From Candidatus Zixiibacteriota bacterium (lineage in GTDB: Bacteria; SM23-81; DAOVCL01), in the NCBI GenBank assembly GCA_030670005.1, contig DAOVCL010000087.1:1-8028 (forward strand): 8,028 nt of DNA, given 5' to 3'. Both the position numbers and the translations under genes were made by a program. This document shows, in pieces, positions 1 through 5,511 of this stretch. Numbering within the stretch: the first letter of the stretch is position 1; each line of letters starts with the position of its first letter. The notes below the pieces were generated by a model, which worked only from the letters and a program-made list of their open reading frames with translations, had not been told where the DNA came from and did no database searches.

Positions 1-1230
1 CCTTAGACCCAAGGAAATGATAAAGGAGAAAAGACAGAGACCTCCCACTAAGCCAAAGAGAAAGAGATAGGAGGAGATGTTAATCATCCATCCGCCCAAG
101 GCCGAGAAGAAAACAGTCGGTGAGATTATAGTATTCATAAATCCCACATAGGTGGACCTCTCTTCCGGAGGAGCTATCTCCAGGAGATAGTTGCTATAGC
201 CGATATTCAGGCCGCTTCTGGTAGCCCCCAGGAAAAAGAAGACCGAATGGAAGATAATCGGCGAAGGAGGAAAGATAATGACCAAAAGCGGGGAGAGCAA
301 ACCTGAGATAGAGGCAAGGCTGAGAACTAACCTATTACTCCCTTTGTTGCTTAATCTTCCCCAAATTACATTAGAGGAGATCAATCCCACCATCTCACAG
401 CAGATGTATGTCCCGATTAACTTACTCTGCCCCCCCAGAATCCCTTGGGCATAAAGGACATAGAAGGGCATCCCCAGAAGATATGAGCCTAATAATGTCC
501 TCACCAAGAAGAAACGGCGATAGTTCTTATCCCTTTTGAATATCTTGGGACCTTTGAGAAGTGAATCCCTAAAGTTACTCCTCTCCCCTTGCAGCCACGG
601 TTCCCTTACAAAACAGAAGAGAAGGAGGGCAAGGGTTATGGAGATAAAGGCAAAAGTGAAGATGAGGCCAAAGTTGGCTGGATACGATAGTCGGGCCATT
701 ATCCTCGTTACCACCCATCCCCCTCCTACCCCTAAAAGGCCACCGAAGAATATCCTCATTCCAAAGAATGATCCTCTCCTCTGGAGGGGGATCGTCTTTC
801 CCACGATCTCCATAAAGGGAACACCGGCTATCCCTCCGGCTATAGCATAGAGGGAAAAAAGGCAAAAAAAGAGCGGAAGCATAAGCTCCTTCTGACCACC
901 GAAGAGGAAGATGGTAACGGTCAACCCACCAAAGAACAAACTCCTTAAGGCGGCCATCCTGATATAGAGGGGAAGCTTTCGCCCCTTGTGTCCCACCAGT
1001 CCGGCCACAAACATCTGGGGAAGGGACCAGGCTGCAAACTCTAAATTGGAGGATAGGCCAATTAGAACCTTCGAGGAGGTCAGTTGGGAGAGGAAAGCAG
1101 GAAGGACGGACGAACCCCTGATAAAGGCCGAAGCCAGGTTGTATAAGACCCCATTTAAGACCCCTAAGGTGAAGTTTCTCCGATAGCTGTCCATGGAAGG
1201 AAAAGAAAGACCAAATTCTTCCCCTGTCAA
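1..1230 (-). CDS. MFS transporter, 3' end cut by window edge
   Basis: Major facilitator superfamily permease expected in the inner membrane; the substrate cannot be told. Reading the minus strand gives one uninterrupted frame of 410 codons to the window edge, close to the usual ~400-420 residues of the family, so little is missing. It is rich in hydrophobic helices throughout. A motif-A-like loop, GLVGHKGRK, follows the second helix, and a related loop, GRLSNKGSNR, sits at the equivalent place in the second half, matching the two-fold MFS fold. Start choice: TTG at 1230 directly follows an in-frame TAG and has GGGAG (1244-1240) 9 nt upstream. The alternative ATG at 1194 (protein beginning MDSYRRNF) has no visible Shine-Dalgarno but gives a more typical N-terminus. 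The gene is divergent from the ABC exporter. MFS assignment is secure; start and substrate are not. Confidence 0.85.
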   Translation of the reverse strand, partial: MTGEEFGLSFPSMDSYRRNFTLGVLNGVLYNLASAFIRGSSVLPAFLSQLTSSKVLIGLSSNLEFAAWSLPQMFVAGLVGHKGRKLPLYIRMAALRSLFFGGLTVTIFLFGGQKELMLPLFFCLFSLYAIAGGIAGVPFMEIVGKTIPLQRRGSFFGMRIFFGGLLGVGGGWVVTRIMARLSYPANFGLIFTFAFISITLALLLFCFVREPWLQGERSNFRDSLLKGPKIFKRDKNYRRFFLVRTLLGSYLLGMPFYVLYAQGILGGQSKLIGTYICCEMVGLISSNVIWGRLSNKGSNRLVLSLASISGLLSPLLVIIFPPSPIIFHSVFFFLGATRSGLNIGYSNYLLEIAPPEERSTYVGFMNTIISPTVFFSALGGWMINISSYLFLFGLVGGLCLFSFIISLGLR

Positions 1231-1269
1231 CTACTTTTCTCCCAAATAGCGTGGATTCCCAGGAGTATC

Positions 1270-1291
1270 AATAAGGTTATACTACCTTATT
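1270..1291. promoter_or_regulatory. Operator-like inverted repeat in the MFS upstream region
   Basis: Perfect 8-bp arms AATAAGGT (1270-1277) and ACCTTATT (1284-1291) surround a 6-bp centre TATACT. On the minus strand the repeat overlaps a possible -10 hexamer, TATAAC (1281-1276), which would start transcription near 1269, upstream of the MFS gene; the matching -35 is poor. The size and symmetry fit a dimeric repressor site. The function is inferred from position only. Confidence 0.4.
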
Positions 1292-1364
1292 TTCTCGAAG
1301 TGGAAAGCGGGAAGCCACCAGGTAACCTTGCAGGGTCCTTAGTCAGACCTACGAAAAATTTTCC

Positions 1365-1393
1365 TTGACAAGGAGGAAGGGATCTGTTATTTT
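1365..1393 (+). promoter_or_regulatory. Sigma70-type promoter for the leader and ABC operon
   Basis: A perfect -35 TTGACA (1365-1370) is followed by exactly 17 bp and a -10 TATTTT (1388-1393), predicting a start near 1400. It points toward the ABC exporter. This is the best promoter-like sequence I can see in the window. Confidence 0.75.
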
Positions 1394-1399
1394 GCATTA

Positions 1400-1572
1400 A
1401 ACTAAGGGTGAGAGGTCTAATGGATAACTTTCCGAGGATAACAATTTCCCTTATCATTATGAAAGGAACCGCATATTTTCAGGGGAGGAGTCTATCCATT
1501 GCTGAGAGTTAGCCAATGACTATTTATGTGACCAACCTGGCCGTGGGTGCCTCCAAGCCCACGGCTTTTTTT
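1400..1572 (+). ncRNA. Structured 5' leader or small RNA ending in an intrinsic terminator
   Basis: A transcript from the 1365-1393 promoter would run about 170 nt into the terminator at 1540-1572 before reaching the ATPase gene. Visible pairings are AATGGATA (1419-1426) with TATCCATT (1493-1500), 8 perfect base pairs; CTAA (1402-1405) with TTAG (1509-1512) outside it; and a small hairpin GATAA (1437-1441) / TTATC (1451-1455) inside it. TATCCAT (1493-1499) can instead pair, with wobbles, to GTGGGTG (1543-1549) in the 5' arm of the terminator, so a terminator/antiterminator switch is possible. It does not match any riboswitch core I know (TPP, SAM, FMN, c-di-GMP, ykkC and fluoride were considered from memory), nor 4.5S RNA. 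It could be a cis-acting attenuator or a free-standing small RNA. Confidence 0.5.
1540..1572 (+). terminator. Rho-independent terminator in the leader of the ABC operon
   Basis: The stem GCCGTGGG (1540-1547) / CCCACGGC (1558-1565) has 8 perfect pairs, extendable by a T-G wobble at each end, and a ~10-nt loop. It is followed by seven T residues (1566-1572), then A and four more T. It ends about 20 nt before the Shine-Dalgarno of the ATPase gene, the usual position of an attenuator. Confidence 0.85.
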
Positions 1573-1606
1573 ATTTTATCAAGCTTTTAAAAGGAGAGTC
1601 CGGATA

Positions 1607-2425
1607 ATGAACTCGGCTATTAGGTGTATAGAGATAACCAAGTTCTTCTATGAGAAGAGGTCTGGTTCTGGGTCGAAAGGAGGCTTGCTTGGTTGGGGCG
1701 GGAAAAAGAGGAGGTTGACTGCAGTGGACTCCCTTGATCTTGAGGTGAAAAGGGGGGAGATATTCGGGATCGTAGGCCCCAATGGATCTGGAAAGTCTAC
1801 CCTGGTGAGGCTTATCTCTACGCTACTTCTGCCAGATAAAGGCCAGATAGAGGTCTTCGGGCTGGATGTGGTTAAGGAGAAATTTCAAGTGAGGAAGATG
1901 ATAAATAGGGTCTCGGTGGATGCTGCCTTTTTCAAAAAGCTCTCCTGTTGGGAGAACCTGAGCTATGCGGCCCGACTGTATGGGGTTCCCATAAAGGAGG
2001 CCAAAGGGAGGGCGATAGAGATCTTGAAGACATTCGGTTTCCAGGAGGGGAAGATAAATCAACCGATGGAGAATCTCTCCCGGGGGATGCAGCAGATGGT
2101 GGCCATTGCCCGGGCATTCTTCACCTCCCCAGTGCTTCTGCTTCTGGATGAGCCCACCACTGGCCTGGATCCAAAATCGAAGAGACAGGTGCAGGAGTTT
2201 GTATTAAAGGTGAGGGAAGGCCATAACTCCACGGTCCTACTCACCACCCATGATATGGATGAGGCGGATAGAATATGTGATCGGTTGGCCATAATTGACC
2301 AGGGCAGGTTTGTGGCCTTAGATACCCCTGAGAACCTAAAGCTTATGGTTAAAGGGGAGAGAGAAGAGGTGAGTTTAGAGGAGGTCTTTATGGAACTTAC
2401 CGGAAAGGGTTGGGAGGAGGAGTGA
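1607..2425 (+). CDS. ABC-2 type transporter, ATP-binding subunit
   Basis: A 272-residue ATPase that should energise the permease encoded immediately downstream, forming an exporter of the DrrA/NatA/CcmA-like (COG1131) kind. Visible motifs: Walker A GPNGSGKST (57-65), signature LSRGM (157-161), Walker B LLLLDEP (177-183) followed by TTGLDP, and the switch histidine in TTH (His215). A Gly/Lys-rich insertion (about 18-37) precedes the core, as in a subset of these ATPases. The Q-loop region (about 103-118, ending KKLSCWENL) has no glutamine at the expected place. Start: ATG 1607 has AAGGAGAG at 1591-1598; the longer GTG frame from 1547 begins inside the terminator hairpin and is rejected. The stop overlaps the permease start by one base (TGATG). 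The cargo cannot be predicted. Confidence 0.92.
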   Translation: MNSAIRCIEITKFFYEKRSGSGSKGGLLGWGGKKRRLTAVDSLDLEVKRGEIFGIVGPNGSGKSTLVRLISTLLLPDKGQIEVFGLDVVKEKFQVRKMINRVSVDAAFFKKLSCWENLSYAARLYGVPIKEAKGRAIEILKTFGFQEGKINQPMENLSRGMQQMVAIARAFFTSPVLLLLDEPTTGLDPKSKRQVQEFVLKVREGHNSTVLLTTHDMDEADRICDRLAIIDQGRFVALDTPENLKLMVKGEREEVSLEEVFMELTGKGWEEE

Positions 2426-3222
2426 TGGGCCAGGTAATTTCTGAATTGAAATCCTGTTATGCCTTTGTGGAGAGGAATTTCAACTTAGTGAAGAGGTATC
2501 TGGGTTGGGAGATCGTCTTCATGGTCTACAACATCGTCAATGCCCTGACCATCGGCTTTATCGGGGTAACCCAGGGGAGGGAGAGGGTGCTCTATCTGGT
2601 TGTGGGGGCAATGATCTGGGGCTTCCTCTCCATCCTCTTCCATGAGGTGAGCGAATCGGTCTCCTGGGAGAGATGGGAGGGAACTATCGAATACACCTTT
2701 ATGGCGCCTGTGCACAGGTTTACCCATCTGGGGGGTATGTGTGTCTATGCCATTGGCTATGGGATAATCAGGTCGGTGGTGTTGCTGTTCGTTGTCGCCC
2801 TCTTCTTCAATCTCAGCCTGCAAAATGCTAACTTTGCCGCCGCCTTAGTGATTCTGATGGTCTCCAGCCTCTCCTTCATAGGTTTGGGGTTAATCGCTGC
2901 CGTGCTCCCCCTGATGTCCCCAGAGAAGGGTTCCCAGGCGACCCATATCTTTCAAGCCCTCCTCCTTCTGGTCTCTGGCGTCTATTATGAGATAAGCGTC
3001 CTCCCCAGATGGATTCGTCCCCTTTCAGTTGTCTCCCCGGCCACCTATACCCTGAGGGCAATGAGGGCCGCCCTTTTAGAGGGAAGACCTCTGGGGCAGA
3101 TGGGGAACACTCTTTTGCTCCTCTTAGTTATCGGCCTTCTGCTCATACCCTTAGGGCTCTTCATATTTAATTTGGCCGAGATCTACGCCAAAAAGAGGGG
3201 GAAGTTGAAGAGGAGTGGGTAG
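2425..3222 (+). CDS. ABC-2 type transporter, permease subunit
   Basis: A 265-residue integral membrane protein, the usual length for an ABC-2 permease. Six hydrophobic segments are visible at roughly 29-48, 55-74, 103-129, 137-164, 175-193 and 229-250. The cytoplasmic stretch WEGTIEYTFMAPVHR (84-98) and the late loop SGVYYEISVLPRWIRPLS (184-201) followed by SPATYTLRAMR match the conserved pattern of drug- and polysaccharide-type ABC-2 permeases. The C-terminus is very basic (KKRGKLKRSG), consistent with a cytoplasmic end. The start ATG shares one base with the ATPase stop, and GGAGGAGG lies 4 nt upstream, so the two are translationally coupled; GTG at 2422 is a less likely alternative. It would pair with the upstream ATPase as a homodimeric half-exporter or a heteromer. 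The substrate is unknown. Confidence 0.9.
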   Translation: MGQVISELKSCYAFVERNFNLVKRYLGWEIVFMVYNIVNALTIGFIGVTQGRERVLYLVVGAMIWGFLSILFHEVSESVSWERWEGTIEYTFMAPVHRFTHLGGMCVYAIGYGIIRSVVLLFVVALFFNLSLQNANFAAALVILMVSSLSFIGLGLIAAVLPLMSPEKGSQATHIFQALLLLVSGVYYEISVLPRWIRPLSVVSPATYTLRAMRAALLEGRPLGQMGNTLLLLLVIGLLLIPLGLFIFNLAEIYAKKRGKLKRSG

Positions 3223-3227
3223 GTCAA

Positions 3228-4267
3228 ATGACGATCCCTTTGTCTGTTATTGCGAGGTTTGCCCTGAGTATGGCGGCTTTGGCCTATGGGCAGCCGATGG
3301 ATTGGGGGCAGAAGGGTTATGGCCCTCAGAGGAGAGAGTCGGATTTGAGAGGGGTGCCCACAGCTTTCTCTGAAGGTAAGGGCAATAGCTTGGATGTGCG
3401 TTGCGTCGATCGGTAGCCGTTTGGACCTTCTTATGCCGTTGTAGTTCAAGGTGATTACGCCTATCTTGGCGTAGACGGAGGGATATACATCCTAAACATC
3501 TCAGATCCCACATCACCGTCCAAAGTTTCCGAGATTATCACCCCAGGGATGGTGAAGGGTCTCTTTTTTGACAACTCGTGGCTCTATATCGCAGATTACG
3601 AGGCTGGTTTAAGGGTGATCAATGTGACTGATCCGGCTAACCCCTATGAGGTAGGCTACTACGATACTCCAGACTTTGCAGAAGATGTATATGTCTTGGG
3701 TTCTTATGCCCATGTCGCAGATTATGGCGCTGGTTTGATTATCCTTAAGTTTTATGGTGGAAACCAACCTCCTGCTGCATTCATTGATAGCATATATCCA
3801 AATCTTGCAGAAGAAGAAAAGAAAGTAACTTTTGTTGGCCATGGTGAGGATACAGATGGATCTATTGTTAGCTATTACTGGAGCTCCAGTAGTGCTGGGT
3901 CATTGAGCACCGACTCATCGTTCACTACATCTACTTTATCGGTTGGAACAGATACTATCTACTTCAAGGTACAAGACAATGATGGCGCTTGGTCTGAAGA
4001 AGTTTCAGAATTTCTCTTTGTAGTGGGTGTAGAACACGAAGAGTTGTCCTCCTTGCCCGATAAATTCTCTCTTGCCCAGAACTACCCGAATCCTTTTAAT
4101 GCAACAACCGTGATTTGCTATCAATTGTCGGTGGACGGCGGTCACCCTGGAGGTCTATAACATCTTAGGTCAGAAGGTGGCAACTTTGGTTAATAGGCAG
4201 CAGAAAGCTGGTTACAAGACCATCAGGCGATTTTGTGCAGACGAGAAAAATGATATTACTCAAGTAG
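3228..4267 (+). pseudogene. Decayed secreted LVIVD-repeat / PKD / C-terminal sorting-domain protein
   Basis: A broken third gene of the ABC operon, starting 5 nt after the permease stop. The first frame opens with a signal-peptide-like N-terminus (MTIPLSVIARFALSMAALAYG) but stops at TAG 3414-3416. The same frame continues beyond it with PFGPSYAVVVQGDYAYLG and two LVIVD-type propeller repeats (ILNISDPTSPSKV, then LRVINVTDPANPYEVG). A PKD/Ig-like domain follows (NQPPAAFIDS ... FKVQDNDGAWSEEV, about 3762-4025). Last comes LPDKFSLAQNYPNPFNATT, the start of a Bacteroidetes/FCB-type sorting domain. A +1 shift near 4139-4142 moves the reading to VTLEVYNILGQKVATLV. At about 4225 the expected middle of the domain is missing and a third frame gives GDFVQTRKMILLK and TAG (4265-4267). 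Related proteins usually have RWPYGPS-like text at the first stop, so TGG probably mutated to TAG. When intact it would have been exported and surface-attached. Confidence 0.75.
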
Positions 4268-4280
4268 CCTTGACTTTATA

Positions 4281-4313
4281 AACCTCCCGCAGGTTTGAAA
4301 CCTGCGGGAGGTT
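4281..4313. repeat. Palindromic repeat, GCAG family, copy 1
   Basis: Perfect 16-bp arms (4281-4296 and 4298-4313) surround a single central base. The left arm reads AACCTCCCGCAGGTTT. It lies between the two copies of the sorting-domain tail. There is no T-tract on either side, so it does not look like an intrinsic terminator. Related copies lie at 4558-4573 and 4616-4648. Confidence 0.85.
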
Positions 4314-4320
4314 ACTTCAC

Positions 4321-4407
4321 CCAAGTGCCTTCTCCAGCGGGATCTACTTTTACAGGCTTCAGGCTGGGGGTTTTGTGCAAACGAGAAAAATGGTGCTAAT
4401 CAGATAG
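4321..4407 (+). pseudogene. Second copy of a C-terminal sorting-domain tail (gene remnant)
   Basis: The frame PSAFSSGIYFYRLQAGGF followed by VQTRKMVLIR and TAG (4405-4407) is the end of a sorting domain of the kind that follows PNPFN. It has no start codon or upstream body. Its last 42 nt match 4226-4267, the tail of the preceding pseudogene, at 33 positions. It contains exactly the SGIYFYRLQ segment missing there. It is either the displaced end of the same gene or the end of a deleted tandem paralogue. Confidence 0.65.
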
Positions 4408-4557
4408 AGACGAGAGATAGAGATAAGAGACCGCCCCACCTTGAAGCATACTCGTAGATCATGATCGGGGATCTGTCAAGGGTAGGAGCCCTGATAGCAT
4501 AAGAAGGTTCTTTCCCCTATTGGGAGGGTAATCACCACCTTCAGATGGCGAAAATAT

Positions 4558-4573
4558 GCAGACTGAAGTCTGC
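4558..4573. repeat. Palindromic repeat, GCAG family, short copy
   Basis: Arms GCAGACT (4558-4564) and AGTCTGC (4567-4573) enclose a GA centre, followed by GG CTACC. The GCAG...GA...CTGCGG frame is the same as in the longer palindromes at 4281-4313 and 4616-4648, but the three variable stem positions differ and still pair. Confidence 0.65.
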
Positions 4574-4615
4574 GGCTACCGGGGTTGGGAGTTAGAGGGA
4601 GGATGACCATAAAGC

Positions 4616-4648
4616 AACCTTCCGCAGATTCGAAATCTGCGGGAGGTT
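4616..4648. repeat. Palindromic repeat, GCAG family, copy 2
   Basis: 15-bp arms (4616-4630 and 4634-4648), AACCTTCCGCAGATT and AATCTGCGGGAGGTT, enclose CGA. There is a single imperfect pair (T4621 opposite G4643, a wobble if transcribed). It has the same length and outline as 4281-4313. At stem position 13 the pair is A-T here and G-C there. Confidence 0.85.
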
Positions 4649-4657
4649 TAAGATTTC

Positions 4658-4679
4658 GGACACCGATTTATCGGTGTCC
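4658..4679. repeat. Palindromic repeat, CCGAT family, copy 1
   Basis: Perfect 10-bp arms GGACACCGAT (4658-4667) and ATCGGTGTCC (4670-4679) enclose TT, and are followed by CTACAG. Read on the minus strand it begins TGTAGGGAC, as does the copy at 4849-4880. Confidence 0.8.
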
Positions 4680-4707
4680 CTACAGTCCATACAGCCTTAC
4701 CGGTAAA

Positions 4708-4753
4708 GTTGCTTCGCCGCCCCGAGGCCATTCAGGACTCCGCGCAATGACAG
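4708..4753 (-). repeat. GTCATTGCG...GAAGCAA-type interspersed repeat
   Basis: Read on the minus strand this begins CTGTCATTGCGCGGAGTC and ends GGCGAAGCAAC. That is the pattern of a non-coding interspersed repeat seen in many unrelated bacterial genomes (GTCATTGCGAGGAG...GAAGCAATC). Recognition is from memory of that pattern. Confidence 0.55.
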
Positions 4754-4848
4754 GTATGTCTGGTCACAAACAGGAGATATCTTTTAATGTGTGAGGCATC
4801 TCCCAATGCCGATTATCAAGCTCAGGAGATCTTTCCCACATAATGAAT

Positions 4849-4880
4849 TGTAGGGACTCCGATCTATCGGAGTTCCGACA
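4849..4880. repeat. Palindromic repeat, CCGAT family, copy 2
   Basis: Arms GGGACTCCGAT (4853-4863) and ATCGGAGTTCC (4866-4876) enclose CT, with one G-T wobble. Outer TGT (4849-4851) can also pair with ACA (4878-4880). Opposite orientation to 4658-4679. The fifth pair from the outer GG is T-A here and A-T there. Confidence 0.8.
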
Positions 4881-4898
4881 TCCAAACGGCTGAGCAGA

Positions 4899-4914
4899 CA
4901 GATCCCCTGATCTG
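4899..4914. repeat. Short palindrome
   Basis: Arms CAGATC (4899-4904) and GATCTG (4909-4914) around CCCT. It lies within the repeat field and has no assigned role. Confidence 0.4.
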
Positions 4915-5034
4915 ACCATGACAGAGTAGGGGTTCTGCCACCTCGGTTTGATAATCCCTTTCATTCTACATTCAAAGCATTGCTGGAAACCTGACTACCG
5001 ATCCCTGACCTCTGTGAACTGTTACGATAAAAGG

Positions 5035-5065
5035 AATCCGTGTAATTCCGTGAGATTCCGTGGTG
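5035..5065. repeat. Three-unit degenerate tandem repeat (ATTCCGTG)
   Basis: Units AATCCGTGT (5035-5043), AATTCCGTGAG (5044-5054) and ATTCCGTGGTG (5055-5065) lie head to tail, ending 5 nt before the last codon of rpiB on the opposite strand. Similar 'ATCCGTGTAATCCGTG' runs occur between genes in various bacteria. Confidence 0.55.
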
Positions 5066-5070
5066 AGCCC

Positions 5071-5511
5071 TTACTTATTTTCATATTCCTCTATCTTCCC
5101 CAACCTCCTCTCGTGTCTTCCCCCCTCAAACCGGGAATGCAGCCAAATCTCAACAATGCGCAGGGAGAGATCAAAGGGGATATTGCCTGCCCCTAAGGTA
5201 AGGAGGTTGGAGTTGTTGTGAGCCCGGCTCAGCTCTGCCATCCTCTCGCTGGTGCAGAGGGCTGCCCTTACCCCCTTCACCTTATTGCCCACAATAGACA
5301 TCCCAATCCCAGTGGCACAGATGAGGATCCCCCTCTCAGCCTCACCCCGGGCCACAGCCTGAGCAACGGCAAAGCCAAAATCCGGGTAGTCCACGGACTC
5401 CTCGGAATCAGTCCCCTTATCCTCAACCTCGTGTCCTAGCTTCAAAAGTAATGATCTTATCTCCTCCTTGAGACTGAAACCCCTATGGTCTGAACCTATG
5501 GCTATTCTCAT
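5071..5511 (-). CDS. rpiB: Ribose-5-phosphate isomerase B
   Basis: A cytosolic isomerase interconverting ribose 5-phosphate and ribulose 5-phosphate in the pentose phosphate pathway. At 146 residues it is the normal RpiB/LacAB length. Visible family features: N-terminal GSDHRGF (6-12), with the substrate-contacting Asp8-His9; the catalytic loop ICATGIGMSI (64-73) with Cys65 and Thr67-Gly68; AHNNSN (97-102) with His98, equivalent to the ring-opening His of E. coli RpiB; and GGRHERR (130-136), whose arginines bind phosphate. Cys65 favours RpiB over allose-type variants, although substrate choice within the family cannot be proved here. The start ATG overlaps the ptb stop by 4 nt (ATGA) and GGGGGAAGG lies just upstream, so it is coupled to ptb. 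It is the last gene of the run. Confidence 0.93.
   Translation of the reverse strand: MRIAIGSDHRGFSLKEEIRSLLLKLGHEVEDKGTDSEESVDYPDFGFAVAQAVARGEAERGILICATGIGMSIVGNKVKGVRAALCTSERMAELSRAHNNSNLLTLGAGNIPFDLSLRIVEIWLHSRFEGGRHERRLGKIEEYENK

Larger units (their letters stand above)
4408..5070. other. Gene-free repeat field
   Basis: I see no credible coding region in these ~660 bases. Open frames here run through palindromes and lack coherent ribosome-binding sites or domain patterns. The stretch holds at least four palindromic elements, one GTCATTGCG-type interspersed repeat and a short tandem repeat, each listed separately. It separates the convergent ABC operon and the buk-hisC-ptb-rpiB run. No clear intrinsic terminator for either operon is visible. 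Confidence 0.7.

Noticed and set aside
575..865. Minus-strand 96-codon frame and the overlapping plus-strand frame at 536-850
   Set aside because: Both are out of frame with the uninterrupted 410-codon MFS reading of the same DNA.
1400..1572. 6S RNA assignment for the leader
   Set aside because: The stem/bubble/stem outline is suggestive, but the closing stem is only 4 bp and I see no sequence match to 6S RNA.
1547..1606. 20-residue N-terminal extension of the ATPase from GTG 1547
   Set aside because: It starts inside the terminator hairpin and lacks a ribosome-binding site; ATG 1607 has AAGGAGAG upstream and fits the family N-terminus.
3414..3416. Stop-codon read-through or TAG reassignment in the LVIVD gene
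   Set aside because: The neighbouring permease ends in TAG and the same gene also carries a frameshift and an internal loss, so decay is simpler.
4281..4313. Perfect palindrome as an intrinsic terminator of the ABC operon
   Set aside because: No T-tract follows on either strand, and related copies lie elsewhere in the same field.
4585..4794. 69-codon plus-strand frame through the repeat field
   Set aside because: It reads straight through two palindromes and the GTCATTGCG repeat and shows no domain; such frames are by-products of the repeats.
4281..4880. CRISPR-like array made of the palindromes
   Set aside because: The elements belong to two different families, change orientation, have irregular spacing and there are no cas genes.
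4948..5196. 82-codon plus-strand frame overlapping the rpiB 3' end
   Set aside because: It runs antisense to rpiB and through the ATTCCGTG tandem repeat, with no family features.
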